From positions 1 to 64,000 of the forward strand of contig JAESQN010000015.1 of assembly GCA_016765135.1 (NCBI GenBank): a DNA stretch of 64,000 nucleotides, in the 5' to 3' direction. The position numbers and the translations under genes were made by a program. The notes below the pieces were generated by a model. That model saw only the letters and a program-made list of their open reading frames with translations, had not been told where the DNA came from and made no database searches. Positions 42,744 to 51,907 of the stretch are shown here, piece after piece (the stretch's first letter is position 1; each line of letters opens with the position of its first letter). The stretch comes from Robiginitomaculum sp. (lineage in GTDB: Bacteria; Pseudomonadota; Alphaproteobacteria; Caulobacterales; Maricaulaceae).

Positions 42744-44102
42744 ATGCCCATTGAAATCCTGATGCCTGCTTTGTCGCCCACTATGGAAGAGGGGAATTTG
42801 ACCAAGTGGTTGGTGGCCGAGGGGGACGAGGTTTCGTCTGGCGATGTGCTGGCCGAGATCGAGACAGACAAGGCGACCATGGAAATCGAGGCCGTCGAGG
42901 AGGGGGTTTTGGTAAAAATCCTGGTGGCCGAGGGCAGCACCGAAGTTAAAGTCAACGCACCGATTGCGGTGTTGTTGGAGGACGGTGAGGATGCTTCGGT
43001 TATGGACGGGTATGTTGTTGGGGGGAGTGTTTCACCTGATGCACCCGAAACTGTTGATACATCTGAACTGGATTCCCGCCTGCGCGGGAATGAGCGGGGG
43101 GAGAGTAATGAGTATGTGGGGGAGAAAACTAAAACCTCCTCACAATCCGCTCATACCCGCGACGGCGGGTATCCAGATAAATCTGGACGTATAAAAGCCT
43201 CTCCCCTTGCCAAACGCATGGCCAAGGAACGTGGTCTTGACCTTGCCGCTATTACTGGCTCCGGGCCTTATGGGCGGATTATTAAGGTTGATATTGAGAA
43301 CGCGAAAATTCAGCCCGCTCAAGTGCCTGCGCCAGCGCCCGAAGCCACAACAACAGAGCTTGGCCCTTTACGGGGCGGTGGGGCAGATTATCTTGAGAAA
43401 ATGGGTGTGCCTGTAGGTAGTTACGACCTTGAACCTTTGGACGGGATGCGCCGCATTATTGCCAAGCGTTTGACCGAAAGCACACGCGATGTGCCGCATT
43501 TCCCGCTGAATATTGACTGCGAAATTGATGCGCTTCTGGCTATGCGAAAAGAGCTTAACACCCAGGCACCCGAGGGCATAAAAATATCCGTCAATGATAT
43601 GCTAATCCGTGCCTGCGCCATTGCCCTCAAACAAGTCCCCGACGCCAATGCTAGTTATACGCCCGACGGTATCGCTTATCACCACCATGCCGATGTGGCC
43701 GTTGCGGTTGCTATTGATGGTGGTCTGATTACGCCAATTGTCCGCGAGGCCGAGAACAAAGGCTTGGCGCTGATTTCGACCGAAATGAAAGACTTGGCCG
43801 GACGTGCCCGCGACCGCAAATTAAAACCCCAGGAATACCAAGGCGGCACGTTTTCCCTGTCAAACTTGGGCATGATGGGCATAAAATCCTTTAGCTCCAT
43901 CCTCAACCAGCCTCAAGGCACGATACTGTCCGTTGGGGCAGGCGCCCCGCGCCCCGTGGTGCGAGACGGCGAACTGGCCATAGCCACGGTCATGACCGTT
44001 ACTTTGACTTGTGATCACCGCGTTGTTGACGGTGCCATAGGCGCAAGCTGGCTGGCCGTGTTTAAGCGTCTCATTGAAAAGCCGGTTACTATGATGCTTT
44101 AA
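42744..44102 (+). CDS. pdhC: dihydrolipoamide acetyltransferase (PDH E2)
   Basis: The E2 core enzyme moves acetyl groups to CoA. The lipoyl domain (residues 1-78) has the target Lys in [13 protein letters not shown]. The peripheral-subunit-binding domain is KASPLAKRMAKERGLDL, about 152-186. The catalytic domain runs from about 220 with the active-site motif LTCDHRVVDGAIGA near the end. The linker (residues 109-145) is unusual: it is coded by an in-frame paired palindromic repeat and reads DSRLRGNE...HTRDGGYPD. This has not broken the frame. A 14-bp tandem duplication spans the stop codon. Confidence 0.95.
   Translation: MPIEILMPALSPTMEEGNLTKWLVAEGDEVSSGDVLAEIETDKATMEIEAVEEGVLVKILVAEGSTEVKVNAPIAVLLEDGEDASVMDGYVVGGSVSPDAPETVDTSELDSRLRGNERGESNEYVGEKTKTSSQSAHTRDGGYPDKSGRIKASPLAKRMAKERGLDLAAITGSGPYGRIIKVDIENAKIQPAQVPAPAPEATTTELGPLRGGGADYLEKMGVPVGSYDLEPLDGMRRIIAKRLTESTRDVPHFPLNIDCEIDALLAMRKELNTQAPEGIKISVNDMLIRACAIALKQVPDANASYTPDGIAYHHHADVAVAVAIDGGLITPIVREAENKGLALISTEMKDLAGRARDRKLKPQEYQGGTFSLSNLGMMGIKSFSSILNQPQGTILSVGAGAPRPVVRDGELAIATVMTVTLTCDHRVVDGAIGASWLAVFKRLIEKPVTMML
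43068..43176. repeat. paired palindromic repeat inside pdhC, copy 2
   Basis: The left unit 43068-43097 (CTGG, stem ATTCCCGC/GCGGGAAT, GAGCGG) and the right unit 43147-43176 are inverted copies 49 bp apart, in the opposite arrangement to copies 1 and 3. The 109-bp element is read through in frame in the E2 linker. The ATTCCC..GGGAAT core is like the dRS3/REP repeats known in other proteobacteria. Confidence 0.85.
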
Positions 44103-44160
44103 TAGGGATGCTTTAGTAGGCTGAACCACTTAGGAATTCCGGGTAGAAAACACCAAAATT

Positions 44161-44249
44161 TGTAGGGTGGATTAGGCTTTTTGCCGTAATCCACCTTGCG
44201 GTGTTTGCCATTGGTGGATTATGCGCAAAAGGCGCTAATCCACCCTACA
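44161..44249. repeat. 89-bp MITE-like inverted repeat
   Basis: Perfect 15-bp terminal inverted repeats (TGTAGGGTGGATTAG and its complement) enclose internal imperfect palindromes with further GGTGGATTA copies. No coding capacity is present. It lies between the convergent ends of pdhC and secF and may serve both as a terminator. GGGTGGATTA-type elements of this kind are dispersed in many bacterial genomes. Confidence 0.8.
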
Positions 44250-44282
44250 GGGCTTCTCACGGACATACCAACACCACCTGTA

Positions 44283-45257
44283 TTATTTCGGCACCCCGCC
44301 TCGGTTTACCCCAAGCGCGAGCAAGATAGGTGAGGCAACGAAGACGGACGAATATGTCCCGACGAATACGCCCCAGATCATGGCAAAGGCAAACCCGTTC
44401 AGGCCTGGCCCGCCCCAAATATACAGGGCCGTCAAGGCTAACAAGGTTGTCACCGACGTCATAATCGTTCGCGATAAAGTATCATTGATGGACAAATTCA
44501 GCACGTCTCCGAGCGGTTTTTTCTTGTACTTGCGCAAGTTCTCCCGGATGCGGTCATAGACAATCACCGTATCATTGAGGGAATAGCCAACAATGGTCAA
44601 AATCGCCGCCACAATGGACAGGTTAAACTCCAGCGCCGTGAGCGAAAACACCCCGATGGTCAATATGACATCATGGGCCAGAGCAACCACTGCGCCGAGG
44701 CCAAATTGCCACTCAAACCTTATCCAAATATAGAGCAGCACCATGAGCAAAGCCAAGATAACCGCCATGGCACCTTTGCGTTTTAACTCGCCGGAAACCT
44801 TGGTGCCCAGAACCTGGACGCTCAAAGTATTTTCCAATTTATCCACTTCTGGGTATAGTTTAATGACGGCGGCCTTGACGGATTCCAGCGCCACTTGTTG
44901 GGCTTTGTCGTCATTTTCATCACCTTCCAATGCATCTTGTTTTGGCACGGACAGGCGAATGGCTTGCGCTTTGTCACCCGGTTGGGCGATGGTCTGGATC
45001 GCCAATTCACCCAGGCCCAGCTCGGGGCCAAGTTGGCGAAATGCATCCAGATCCGCATTGGTCGGGTCTTGGTCAAGATGGAATTCCCACACCGTCCCGC
45101 CTTTAAAATCGAGACCGTAATTAAGGTTTTTTGTGGAAAACAAAAAGATCGACGCAATGATGCCAATTACAGACAATATCATGGCAACCCAGCGCAAGCT
45201 GATGAATTTAATGTTGGTATTGGACGGTAGAAAACGAACGAGAGCTATATCAAACAT
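44283..45257 (-). CDS. secF: protein translocase subunit SecF
   Basis: I chose ATG 45257 (MFDIALVRF), with AGGTG eight bases upstream, over one 36 bases earlier. Six membrane helices and a periplasmic domain are present. Family motifs are LDFKGGTVWEF near residue 47, YIWIRFEWQFGLGA and LNDTVIVYDRIREN. It forms the SecDF complex that uses the proton gradient to help protein export. It starts 7 bp after secD in the yajC-secDF operon. Confidence 0.94.
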   Translation of the reverse strand: MFDIALVRFLPSNTNIKFISLRWVAMILSVIGIIASIFLFSTKNLNYGLDFKGGTVWEFHLDQDPTNADLDAFRQLGPELGLGELAIQTIAQPGDKAQAIRLSVPKQDALEGDENDDKAQQVALESVKAAVIKLYPEVDKLENTLSVQVLGTKVSGELKRKGAMAVILALLMVLLYIWIRFEWQFGLGAVVALAHDVILTIGVFSLTALEFNLSIVAAILTIVGYSLNDTVIVYDRIRENLRKYKKKPLGDVLNLSINDTLSRTIMTSVTTLLALTALYIWGGPGLNGFAFAMIWGVFVGTYSSVFVASPILLALGVNRGGVPK

Positions 45258-45264
45258 AATGCAC

Positions 45265-46875
45265 CTATATGGGTAATGTTTTGGGACGCGCACGGCGTAA
45301 CCAAGTGGAGGTCATGAGCCTTGCGACAACAATGGCAGTAAACACGGACATGACAATGCCGATGGACAGGGTCACGGCAAAACCGCGAATTGGCCCGGAG
45401 CCAACGAAATACAAGGTCAAGGCCGCGATCAAAGTGGTGATGTTGGCATCAAGAATTGGCGCCAGGGATAATCTATACCCCGTATCAATAGCATTGATCG
45501 GCCCGCGACCGTTTCGCGTTTCCTCGCGGATGCGCTCAAAGATCAACACATTGGCATCCACCGCCATACCGATCGTCAAAATAATCCCGGCAATACCCGG
45601 CAAGGTCAAGGTCGCGCCCATCAGGGACAAAGCCCCTGCGATCAGCACAATATTGGTGGCTAGGGCAATATTGGCAAATGTACCAAAACGAAGTCCATAA
45701 ATCATCCACATAAATATACCCACGCCGATCAGACCAATAATAGACGCTATCTTGCCAGCCGCAATGGAATCTGCACCAAGCTCTGGCCCAACCGTGCGTT
45801 CTTCGGCAATGTTCAGTTTGGCTGGTAAGGCACCAGCGTTGAGTAACAATGACAACTCGCGGGCGCTTTCCATGGTAAAGCTACCCTCGATAAAGCCGCT
45901 ACCGCCACAAATGGCCGTGTTAATATTGGGCGCAGTAATAATCTCTCCGTCCAGCACGACGGCAAAAGGCTCACCCACATGAGTTGCGGTAAAATCGCAA
46001 AATTTCTTGGCACCGCGTGCATTGTAGCGGAAATTGACGATAGGGTAACTGTTCGTGGGATGTAGCCCTTCGCTAGCGCTTTTCAAATCCGCACCGGTAA
46101 CGATTTCCCGGTCTTTGACCATCAAATAGCCACTGCCGTCCTTTTGCGGATAAGCAATGCTCGCGAGTGGACAACGGTTTTCGTTGACACACAAATCCAT
46201 AATAACAGGGTCTACTCTAACCACTTCATGAAAACCCAGTTTGGCAGTTTGGCGGATACGGTCTTTAATTTCGCCTACGTCTTTGGCGCCTGGCACTTGT
46301 AGTAAAATCCGCTCCTTGCCCTCTTTGGCCAAAGTCATTTCCGTCGTTCCGGTTGGGTCAATACGTTTGCGCAAGACTTGTATAGATTGGGCGATGGTAC
46401 GGTTACTGATATATTCGATAAACTCATTGGACACGGTGACCCTGTAGTGCAGGTCGTTGAGTTTTTGAATAATCAAGGTTTTACCGCCGCCGCCAATGGC
46501 ATTAGCATCCACCGGCACGGATTGCTTGCGCAATATGGGCGCACCGGTTTCTGCGTCCGCAGCGTTTTTAAATGTTACGAATATGGCCTCGTCCCGGTTG
46601 CGCATAGCGGCACTTATCCGTTCTTCGCGTAGAGCAGCCCTAAGGCCAGCCAATTCAGATTTAAGAGTTTTATCAAGCCCGTCTTTAAGATCGACCTCTA
46701 GCAATAAATGGGCGCCGCCTTGCAAATCAAGGCCTAAATTAAGGGTTTGGCTTGGGAGAAAGCCCGGCAGGCCGTCCCTGACTTTTTGGGGCAGAACATT
46801 GGGCAGTGCAAACAGCAAGCCCAGCATGATGGCCCCCAGAATAAGAGTTATTTTCCAACGTGAAAAATGCAGCAT
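45265..46875 (-). CDS. secD: protein translocase subunit SecD
   Basis: This 536-residue protein has six membrane helices. LGLDLQGGAHLLLEVDL lies near residue 47, and a large periplasmic P1 domain follows with head region FHEVVRVDPVIMDLCV to GFIEGSF. The RND motifs GMAVDANVLIFERIREE and GAILTIG-like turns are in the membrane half. It works with SecF and YajC. A palindromic repeat pair separates it from an upstream paralogue of its own head domain. Confidence 0.95.
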   Translation of the reverse strand: MLHFSRWKITLILGAIMLGLLFALPNVLPQKVRDGLPGFLPSQTLNLGLDLQGGAHLLLEVDLKDGLDKTLKSELAGLRAALREERISAAMRNRDEAIFVTFKNAADAETGAPILRKQSVPVDANAIGGGGKTLIIQKLNDLHYRVTVSNEFIEYISNRTIAQSIQVLRKRIDPTGTTEMTLAKEGKERILLQVPGAKDVGEIKDRIRQTAKLGFHEVVRVDPVIMDLCVNENRCPLASIAYPQKDGSGYLMVKDREIVTGADLKSASEGLHPTNSYPIVNFRYNARGAKKFCDFTATHVGEPFAVVLDGEIITAPNINTAICGGSGFIEGSFTMESARELSLLLNAGALPAKLNIAEERTVGPELGADSIAAGKIASIIGLIGVGIFMWMIYGLRFGTFANIALATNIVLIAGALSLMGATLTLPGIAGIILTIGMAVDANVLIFERIREETRNGRGPINAIDTGYRLSLAPILDANITTLIAALTLYFVGSGPIRGFAVTLSIGIVMSVFTAIVVARLMTSTWLRRARPKTLPI

Positions 46876-47055
46876 CGCATTTCCTTTAATCTATGTGTGA
46901 GTTTGACAAATACGCGCCGCACAATTGGGCGTAATCATAATGGGTTTTGAGATTGGTGCAAACCTATTTTTACGGGTTCGCCCTAACTGCGGCGAGCAAA
47001 TAACCATTTGAATCAAATAGTGATTGATGTCACCAGTCATTTTCTCCCCTACACT

Positions 47056-47148
47056 CCGCTCACTCCCGCGTAGGCGGGAGTCCAGTTTGATGTCTACGGC
47101 TTAGCTGTGAATTACAAACTGGATACCCGCCTACGCGGGTATGAGCGG
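47056..47148. repeat. paired palindromic repeat, copy 3
   Basis: This 93-bp unit runs from CCGCTC + stem ACTCCCGC/GCGGGAGT + CCAG to CTGG + stem ATACCCGC/GCGGGTAT + GAGCGG. Length and layout equal copy 1. It lies in the 296-bp gap between secD and the SecD-like gene; apart from it the gap shows no gene. Confidence 0.87.
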
Positions 47149-47171
47149 GGTTTAGGAGAAAAATTTGTGGA

Positions 47172-47786
47172 TTACTTCACCACCCGCATTTTGGTAGGTA
47201 GGGTTCCCGCGTTAAGTGACCGGGCTAAATCCTTGGCCTCTTGCGTGGTGAAATCACCTTCGATAAAACCGCGCCCGCCGCAAATCGCAGTGTTAATGTT
47301 GGGCGCTGCCAATATTTCACCGTCTAGTAATATTGCAAAAGGTTTGCCAATATGCTTGGCTGTAAACTCACAAAATTTGCGGGTACCAGTATCCGTCAAG
47401 ACAAAATTTACAGTGGGTAAGTTGGTTTGATGCTGCTGGCCGATTGATGCGCTTTTAAAATTTGAATTATCTATAATAACTTTAGTATTTAACATCAAAT
47501 AGCCCGCACCGTTTTTTTTCGGATGGACAATTCTACCTAACGGGCATTGTTTTTCTTGCGCACATAATTGAATGACCGGAGCAGTCGCTTTAACAACTTT
47601 GTGAAAACTCAGTCTTGCACCTGAATTACTTTGGAGCGCTTCATCTTCTACATTCTGGGAAACCAGTTCGTGGGAAGTATTGCCGTCTACAGGCGTATTC
47701 TTGCGCAAGGCCTTTGGCAACGCCAGACTGGCACCAACAATCACGGCCCCTAGAATCAGAATAAATTTCCAATACAGAGGCTTCAT
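47172..47786 (-). CDS. SecD head-domain-only paralogue
   Basis: This 204-residue protein aligns with SecD in two parts. One is the first membrane helix (KFILILGAVIVGASLALP against KITLILGAIMLGLLFALP). The other is the periplasmic head from FHKVVKATAPVIQLCAQ to RGFIEGDFTTQEAKDLARSLNAG. The P1 base and all later membrane helices are absent, and the frame ends cleanly at MRVVK. It would be a membrane-tethered periplasmic domain without the proton channel. The frame is intact and keeps the cysteines (LCAQEKQC, KFCEF, AICGG), which argues for function. It sits between yajC and secD. Confidence 0.78.
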   Translation of the reverse strand: MKPLYWKFILILGAVIVGASLALPKALRKNTPVDGNTSHELVSQNVEDEALQSNSGARLSFHKVVKATAPVIQLCAQEKQCPLGRIVHPKKNGAGYLMLNTKVIIDNSNFKSASIGQQHQTNLPTVNFVLTDTGTRKFCEFTAKHIGKPFAILLDGEILAAPNINTAICGGRGFIEGDFTTQEAKDLARSLNAGTLPTKMRVVK

Positions 47787-47815
47787 TTGCGGGCGTCCTT
47801 ATTCGTGTGGGTGGA

Positions 47816-48151
47816 TTATTTCTTTTTGCCACTATCGTTGGCAGCAACAGTGCTGTTGCGCACATCGTTCAGCATGTGTTTCATGACTTTCAATTTAACG
47901 CCGCTTCCGGCATCTATTGTCAATTCGTCGTCTGTAACCTTTATAACTTTGCCAACAAGACCACCGCTTGTGACCACCGTGTCGCCGCGTGTTACCGCTG
48001 CAAGCATAGCTTTATGCTGTTTCATGCGTTTGTTTTGTGGGCGGATCAGCAGGAAATAAAATACGAAACCGATAAGGATAAATGGTAGCAATTGCCCCAT
48101 AAGGCCAACACCTGAAGTGCCTGGATTTGCTTGCATGAGAATATTTAACAT
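47816..48151 (-). CDS. yajC: preprotein translocase subunit YajC
   Basis: This 111-residue protein has one membrane helix (LLPFILIGFVFYFLLIRPQNKR) and the family motif RGDTVVTSGGLVGKV. It joins SecDF in the accessory translocase complex. It is the first gene of the operon yajC - SecD-head paralogue - secD - secF. Confidence 0.95.
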   Translation of the reverse strand: MLNILMQANPGTSGVGLMGQLLPFILIGFVFYFLLIRPQNKRMKQHKAMLAAVTRGDTVVTSGGLVGKVIKVTDDELTIDAGSGVKLKVMKHMLNDVRNSTVAANDSGKKK

Positions 48152-48250
48152 ATGTGTGTCCCGTAAATTGAGGCTCTAAAGAGCCGTTATTGCAGGACTA
48201 TATAAGCACAGTTACAGTTTTTGCAACGTGCTTTGCTTAAAATGCTCCAA

Positions 48251-49051
48251 TTATTTTATACAAGCATTGCCGGGTAGACGCAAACGCTGTCCGGGTTGGA
48301 TAGCGGTTTTGCTGTTTAGACCGTTAAATTGGGCCAAGGCATCGGCTTTGACACAATAACGCTTGCCGATACTGTATAGCGTATCTTTGGGCAGTACCGC
48401 ATATACATCTCTGGGGCCCACTTGAATGCCGGTCTGGATCGGCATGACCCGGCGGACAATGCCGCTTTTGGTTATGGTTTCCGAGCGGACTTGGTTTGTA
48501 CTTGTAGCGGCAAGAGTTTTCGCACCGCATTTGCTGGCCGGTAAGGTCAGCACTTGACCAAGCTGAATATTGCTGCTGGTCAAGGCGTTATGGTTTTTGA
48601 TGTTCGCCACCGAGATGCAATTGCGTGTGGCAAGGCTGTAGAGAGTGTCCCCTGTAACAATCCTGTGAATGCGCGTATATCCGATCGTAGGTTTGCGCTC
48701 GGTAATCGTCGTTGGCACCACACCAACACGGCGACCACTAGCCGTGGTGTATGTAATGGTCGTGGGTGTAGCAAATAGCTCGACTTTTCGGCCTTGGTAA
48801 GGATTTGCAGGTGTTGGGGCCGTTTGCGTATAAGCGTCCGAGATACCGACACGGGCCGCCACCTGGGCATTATAAGCCCGTATTCTACGTATTTCTTCTT
48901 GCAAAGCGAGGTCTTGCGGCGAATTGGCGATGATGGGCTGGTGTTGCTCGGGTACGGCTTCACGCACAATATTTGTGGTGTTTGTTTGCGCAAATGCGCC
49001 AAAAGATAAAGCCGACAAAGCGGTAGTTGAAATCAAAATACGGCGGATCAT
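48251..49051 (-). CDS. secreted protein with two LysM domains
   Basis: I chose ATG 49051 (MIRRILIS), because GGGAGG lies five bases upstream. A signal peptide ends near GAFAQ. Two LysM domains bind peptidoglycan: HRIVTGDTLYSLATRNCIS..LGQVLTLP and YAVLPKDTLYSIGKRYCVK..PGQRLRLP, each with paired cysteines likely to form disulfides. No catalytic M23 domain follows, so this is a binding or scaffold protein rather than a lytic enzyme. Confidence 0.85.
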   Translation of the reverse strand: MIRRILISTTALSALSFGAFAQTNTTNIVREAVPEQHQPIIANSPQDLALQEEIRRIRAYNAQVAARVGISDAYTQTAPTPANPYQGRKVELFATPTTITYTTASGRRVGVVPTTITERKPTIGYTRIHRIVTGDTLYSLATRNCISVANIKNHNALTSSNIQLGQVLTLPASKCGAKTLAATSTNQVRSETITKSGIVRRVMPIQTGIQVGPRDVYAVLPKDTLYSIGKRYCVKADALAQFNGLNSKTAIQPGQRLRLPGNACIK

Positions 49052-49154
49052 AAAAGCCTCCCAAAAGTCACTAAAACATTGCAAAACGCGAAGTTCTAAC
49101 CGGGATTGTCCAGTTTTATGGTAAAAGAATGGTTAAGATTACGCCTCTTTTCCT

Positions 49155-49781
49155 TTACATGGATTTGGATTTTCCGGCCTCTATAGTAGATAGTTCGAGA
49201 GGCAGGATTTGGGTTTCTTTTAGTTTTTTGCCGTCAAACTGAGCGCTTGTCAGCGTGCCATCTATGACGGCTACAATTAGGCCGCCCGGTGCGAGCTGAT
49301 TTTGTAGGGCCGTGGGGATTACCCGCACATCTGCCGTGATGATAATCCGCTCAAACGGTGCTTGCCCGCGCCATCCCAACCGACCATCTCCGTGGCGTAG
49401 CACGACTTTAGCCGCTTGCTTCTGCAAGCGGGTCCCGGCGTATTCCACCAAAGTGTTGTAGCGTTCAACCCCATATACTCGCCGACACATTTTCGCCAAA
49501 ACCGCCGAAGAATAGCCGCTGCCCGCACCTATCAGCAGAACCTTGTGTTCAAGCCTAACATCCAGAGCTTGGCATAAAATTGCTGTGGTCATGGGGGATT
49601 GCAGGGTTTGTCCGCACGGGATCGGTAAAGGCCGCTCATCATAGCTTTCTGGCACCAAATCATCAGGTACGTAATTGGAGCGTTTGACCAGCTCCATGGC
49701 CCGCAGCACATTGTTATCGGAAATACCACGCCCTCGAAGCCGTACAATCATGTCAAACAGGCCCGGCTCAATAAACGACAT
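49155..49781 (-). CDS. pcm: protein-L-isoaspartate O-methyltransferase
   Basis: This enzyme repairs isoaspartyl damage using SAM. It has the PCMT N-terminal substrate region (DERPLPIPCGQTLQSPMTTAIL) and motif I VLLIGAGSGYSSAVLAKM, where GIGSGY is usual. FERIIITADVRVIPTAL and PGGLIVAVID follow. Length 208 is normal. It follows surE by 2 bp, as in many proteobacteria, and may be coupled to it. Confidence 0.92.
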   Translation of the reverse strand: MSFIEPGLFDMIVRLRGRGISDNNVLRAMELVKRSNYVPDDLVPESYDERPLPIPCGQTLQSPMTTAILCQALDVRLEHKVLLIGAGSGYSSAVLAKMCRRVYGVERYNTLVEYAGTRLQKQAAKVVLRHGDGRLGWRGQAPFERIIITADVRVIPTALQNQLAPGGLIVAVIDGTLTSAQFDGKKLKETQILPLELSTIEAGKSKSM

Positions 49782-49783
49782 TG

Positions 49784-50554
49784 TTAATCCTCAAAGATAG
49801 ACGATAGTTTGGCGACAGTCTCGTAATGGGTGTGGTCAACATGGATCGGGGTGACGGAGATAAAATCATCATAGATGGCCCGCAGATCCGTGCCCGCATC
49901 CGGGTCAGACAAACCACCCTTATAGGTCAGCCAATAATAATGCCCACCGCGTGGATGGGTACGCTTGTCAATATTACTCATCTCAAAATCCCGGCGGCCC
50001 TGGCGGGTGATTTGAACACCCGATATAGTGTCGCCTTTGACATCCGGAAAATTGACATTGAGAACTACATCTTTGGGCCATGACCCTGCGAGCAGATTTT
50101 TCAATACAGACGGCCCGTGCTTCAGGGCGGTTTTCCAATTGGCCTTGCCGTTGTTATAGGTCTCGAACCCCCGCGCCTGGGAAAGCGATATGGACGGCAC
50201 GCCCATTTGCATGCCTTGCAAAGCACCGGCGACAGTGCCTGAAAAGCCAATGTCTTCAGCGATGTTTTGGCCCCGGTTGACACCGGACAGCAACAAATCT
50301 GGCGGATTGTCGGCCATAATTTCGCGCAAGGCCACAATCACACAATCGGTTGGGGTGCCGGAGACGGAATAGGTTTTGTCGGCAAGTTTGCGGACAAATA
50401 CAGGGTTGTGCAAGCTGACCCCGCGAGATGCGGCGGATTGCTCCTGGGTCGGGGCCACAATCCACACATCATCACTAAGCGATAAGGCTATTTGTTTGAG
50501 AACATCAAGCCCAGACGCATCAACCCCGTCGTCATTGGTCAGGAGAATACGCAT
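49784..50554 (-). CDS. surE: 5'/3'-nucleotidase SurE
   Basis: This metal-dependent nucleoside monophosphatase of stationary-phase survival opens with MRILLTNDDGVDASGL, where the paired Asp bind metal. SAASRGVSLHNP and GTPTDCVIVAL follow, and the third region reads LLLSGVNRGQNIAEDI. Length 256 fits. The ATG directly abuts the stop of serS, and pcm follows. Confidence 0.95.
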   Translation of the reverse strand: MRILLTNDDGVDASGLDVLKQIALSLSDDVWIVAPTQEQSAASRGVSLHNPVFVRKLADKTYSVSGTPTDCVIVALREIMADNPPDLLLSGVNRGQNIAEDIGFSGTVAGALQGMQMGVPSISLSQARGFETYNNGKANWKTALKHGPSVLKNLLAGSWPKDVVLNVNFPDVKGDTISGVQITRQGRRDFEMSNIDKRTHPRGGHYYWLTYKGGLSDPDAGTDLRAIYDDFISVTPIHVDHTHYETVAKLSSIFED

Positions 50555-51841
50555 TTATTTTATCACCTTCACACCGCCCATATAGGGCAGGAGCGCGTCC
50601 GGCACGGTTATGGAGCCGTCCGCGTTTTGGTAGTTTTCCAACACTGCAACTAATGTACGCCCAACCGCCAGGCCCGAACCGTTCAAGGTATGGACGAAAC
50701 GGTTGTCTTTCTCGGCGTGTTTATAGCGGGCATTCATGCGCCGCGCCTGAAAATCCCCGCAATTGGAAATGCTGGAAATTTCCCGGTAGGTGTTTTGGCT
50801 CGGGAGCCACACCTCAAGATCATAGGTCTTGCGCGCCCCAAAACCCAGATCGCCCGTACAAAGCTCTATAACCTTATAAGGCAATTCCAGACGCTTCAAA
50901 ACCTCCTCGGCGCATTCACGCATCCGCTCATGTTCGGCCTCGCTGTCTTCGGGGCGAACAATAGACACCAGTTCAACCTTGTTAAATTGGTGCTGGCGGA
51001 TCATGCCCTTGGTATCACGCCCGGCGCTGCCAGCTTCGGAGCGAAAACACGGCGTATGGGCGGTGAGCCGCATGGGCAGTTTGTCCGCATCAATAATGCT
51101 CTCGCGCACCATGTTGGTGAGGGAGACTTCGGCGGTCGGGATCAGGTAATGTCCGGTGGTTGTCTTAAACTGATCATCTTCAAATTTTGGCAATTGCGCC
51201 GTGCCAAACAAAGCTTGGGGCCAAACTAAAAACGGCGGTACATGTTCGGTATAACCGTGTTCCTCGGTCTGAATATCCAGCATGAATGCGGCGAGCGCCC
51301 TGTCCATGCGGGCCAGTTTTCCGGACAACACCACGAACCTTGAGCCGCTCATTTTAGCGGCGGTTTCGAAATCCATCATTGCCCCATAAGGACTTTGAAG
51401 CGCTTCGCCCAGATCATCATGAGCTTTGGGCTCGAAACCGAATGTGCGCGGTGTGCCGTGCTTGCTGATGTCAACGTTTTCGTCCTCGTCTGCCCCGTCC
51501 GGCACATCATCAAATGGCAGGTTTGGCAGGCTGGCCAGCAGTTCGTTCAAAACGCCTTTTTCGGCTTCGATCTGCTCCCCCATCATGGCGATAACATTTT
51601 TCGCGCCCGCCACTTCGGTTTTTAAGCGTTCAGCTTCGTCTTTATTACCCTCTCGCATGGCCATGCCAATTTGCTTGGAGGCTTTGTTGCGAGCCGCTTC
51701 GGCTTCTTGTTGCACCTGTAAGGCACGCCGCACCAATTTATCCTTGTCCAAAATGCTCCCCGCTTGCGGTTCCAGTCCGCGCCTGGCCCAAGCGGCATCA
51801 TAAGCATCAGGGTCTTGCCGTATGGTTTTTATGTCGTGCAT
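50555..51841 (-). CDS. serS: seryl-tRNA synthetase
   Basis: This class II synthetase has 428 residues. The N-terminal antiparallel coiled coil (about residues 30-110) binds the long variable arm of tRNA-Ser. Motif 2 is [22 protein letters not shown], and motif 3 is [19 protein letters not shown]. It is first in the operon serS-surE-pcm, with no spacing to surE. Confidence 0.96.
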   Translation of the reverse strand: MHDIKTIRQDPDAYDAAWARRGLEPQAGSILDKDKLVRRALQVQQEAEAARNKASKQIGMAMREGNKDEAERLKTEVAGAKNVIAMMGEQIEAEKGVLNELLASLPNLPFDDVPDGADEDENVDISKHGTPRTFGFEPKAHDDLGEALQSPYGAMMDFETAAKMSGSRFVVLSGKLARMDRALAAFMLDIQTEEHGYTEHVPPFLVWPQALFGTAQLPKFEDDQFKTTTGHYLIPTAEVSLTNMVRESIIDADKLPMRLTAHTPCFRSEAGSAGRDTKGMIRQHQFNKVELVSIVRPEDSEAEHERMRECAEEVLKRLELPYKVIELCTGDLGFGARKTYDLEVWLPSQNTYREISSISNCGDFQARRMNARYKHAEKDNRFVHTLNGSGLAVGRTLVAVLENYQNADGSITVPDALLPYMGGVKVIK

Positions 51842-51907
51842 AACTGTCTCTTCATATGTTTACGCCGCTATACATAAGCCTGGGGCGTGCGGCAAGGAAG
51901 GACTTCC

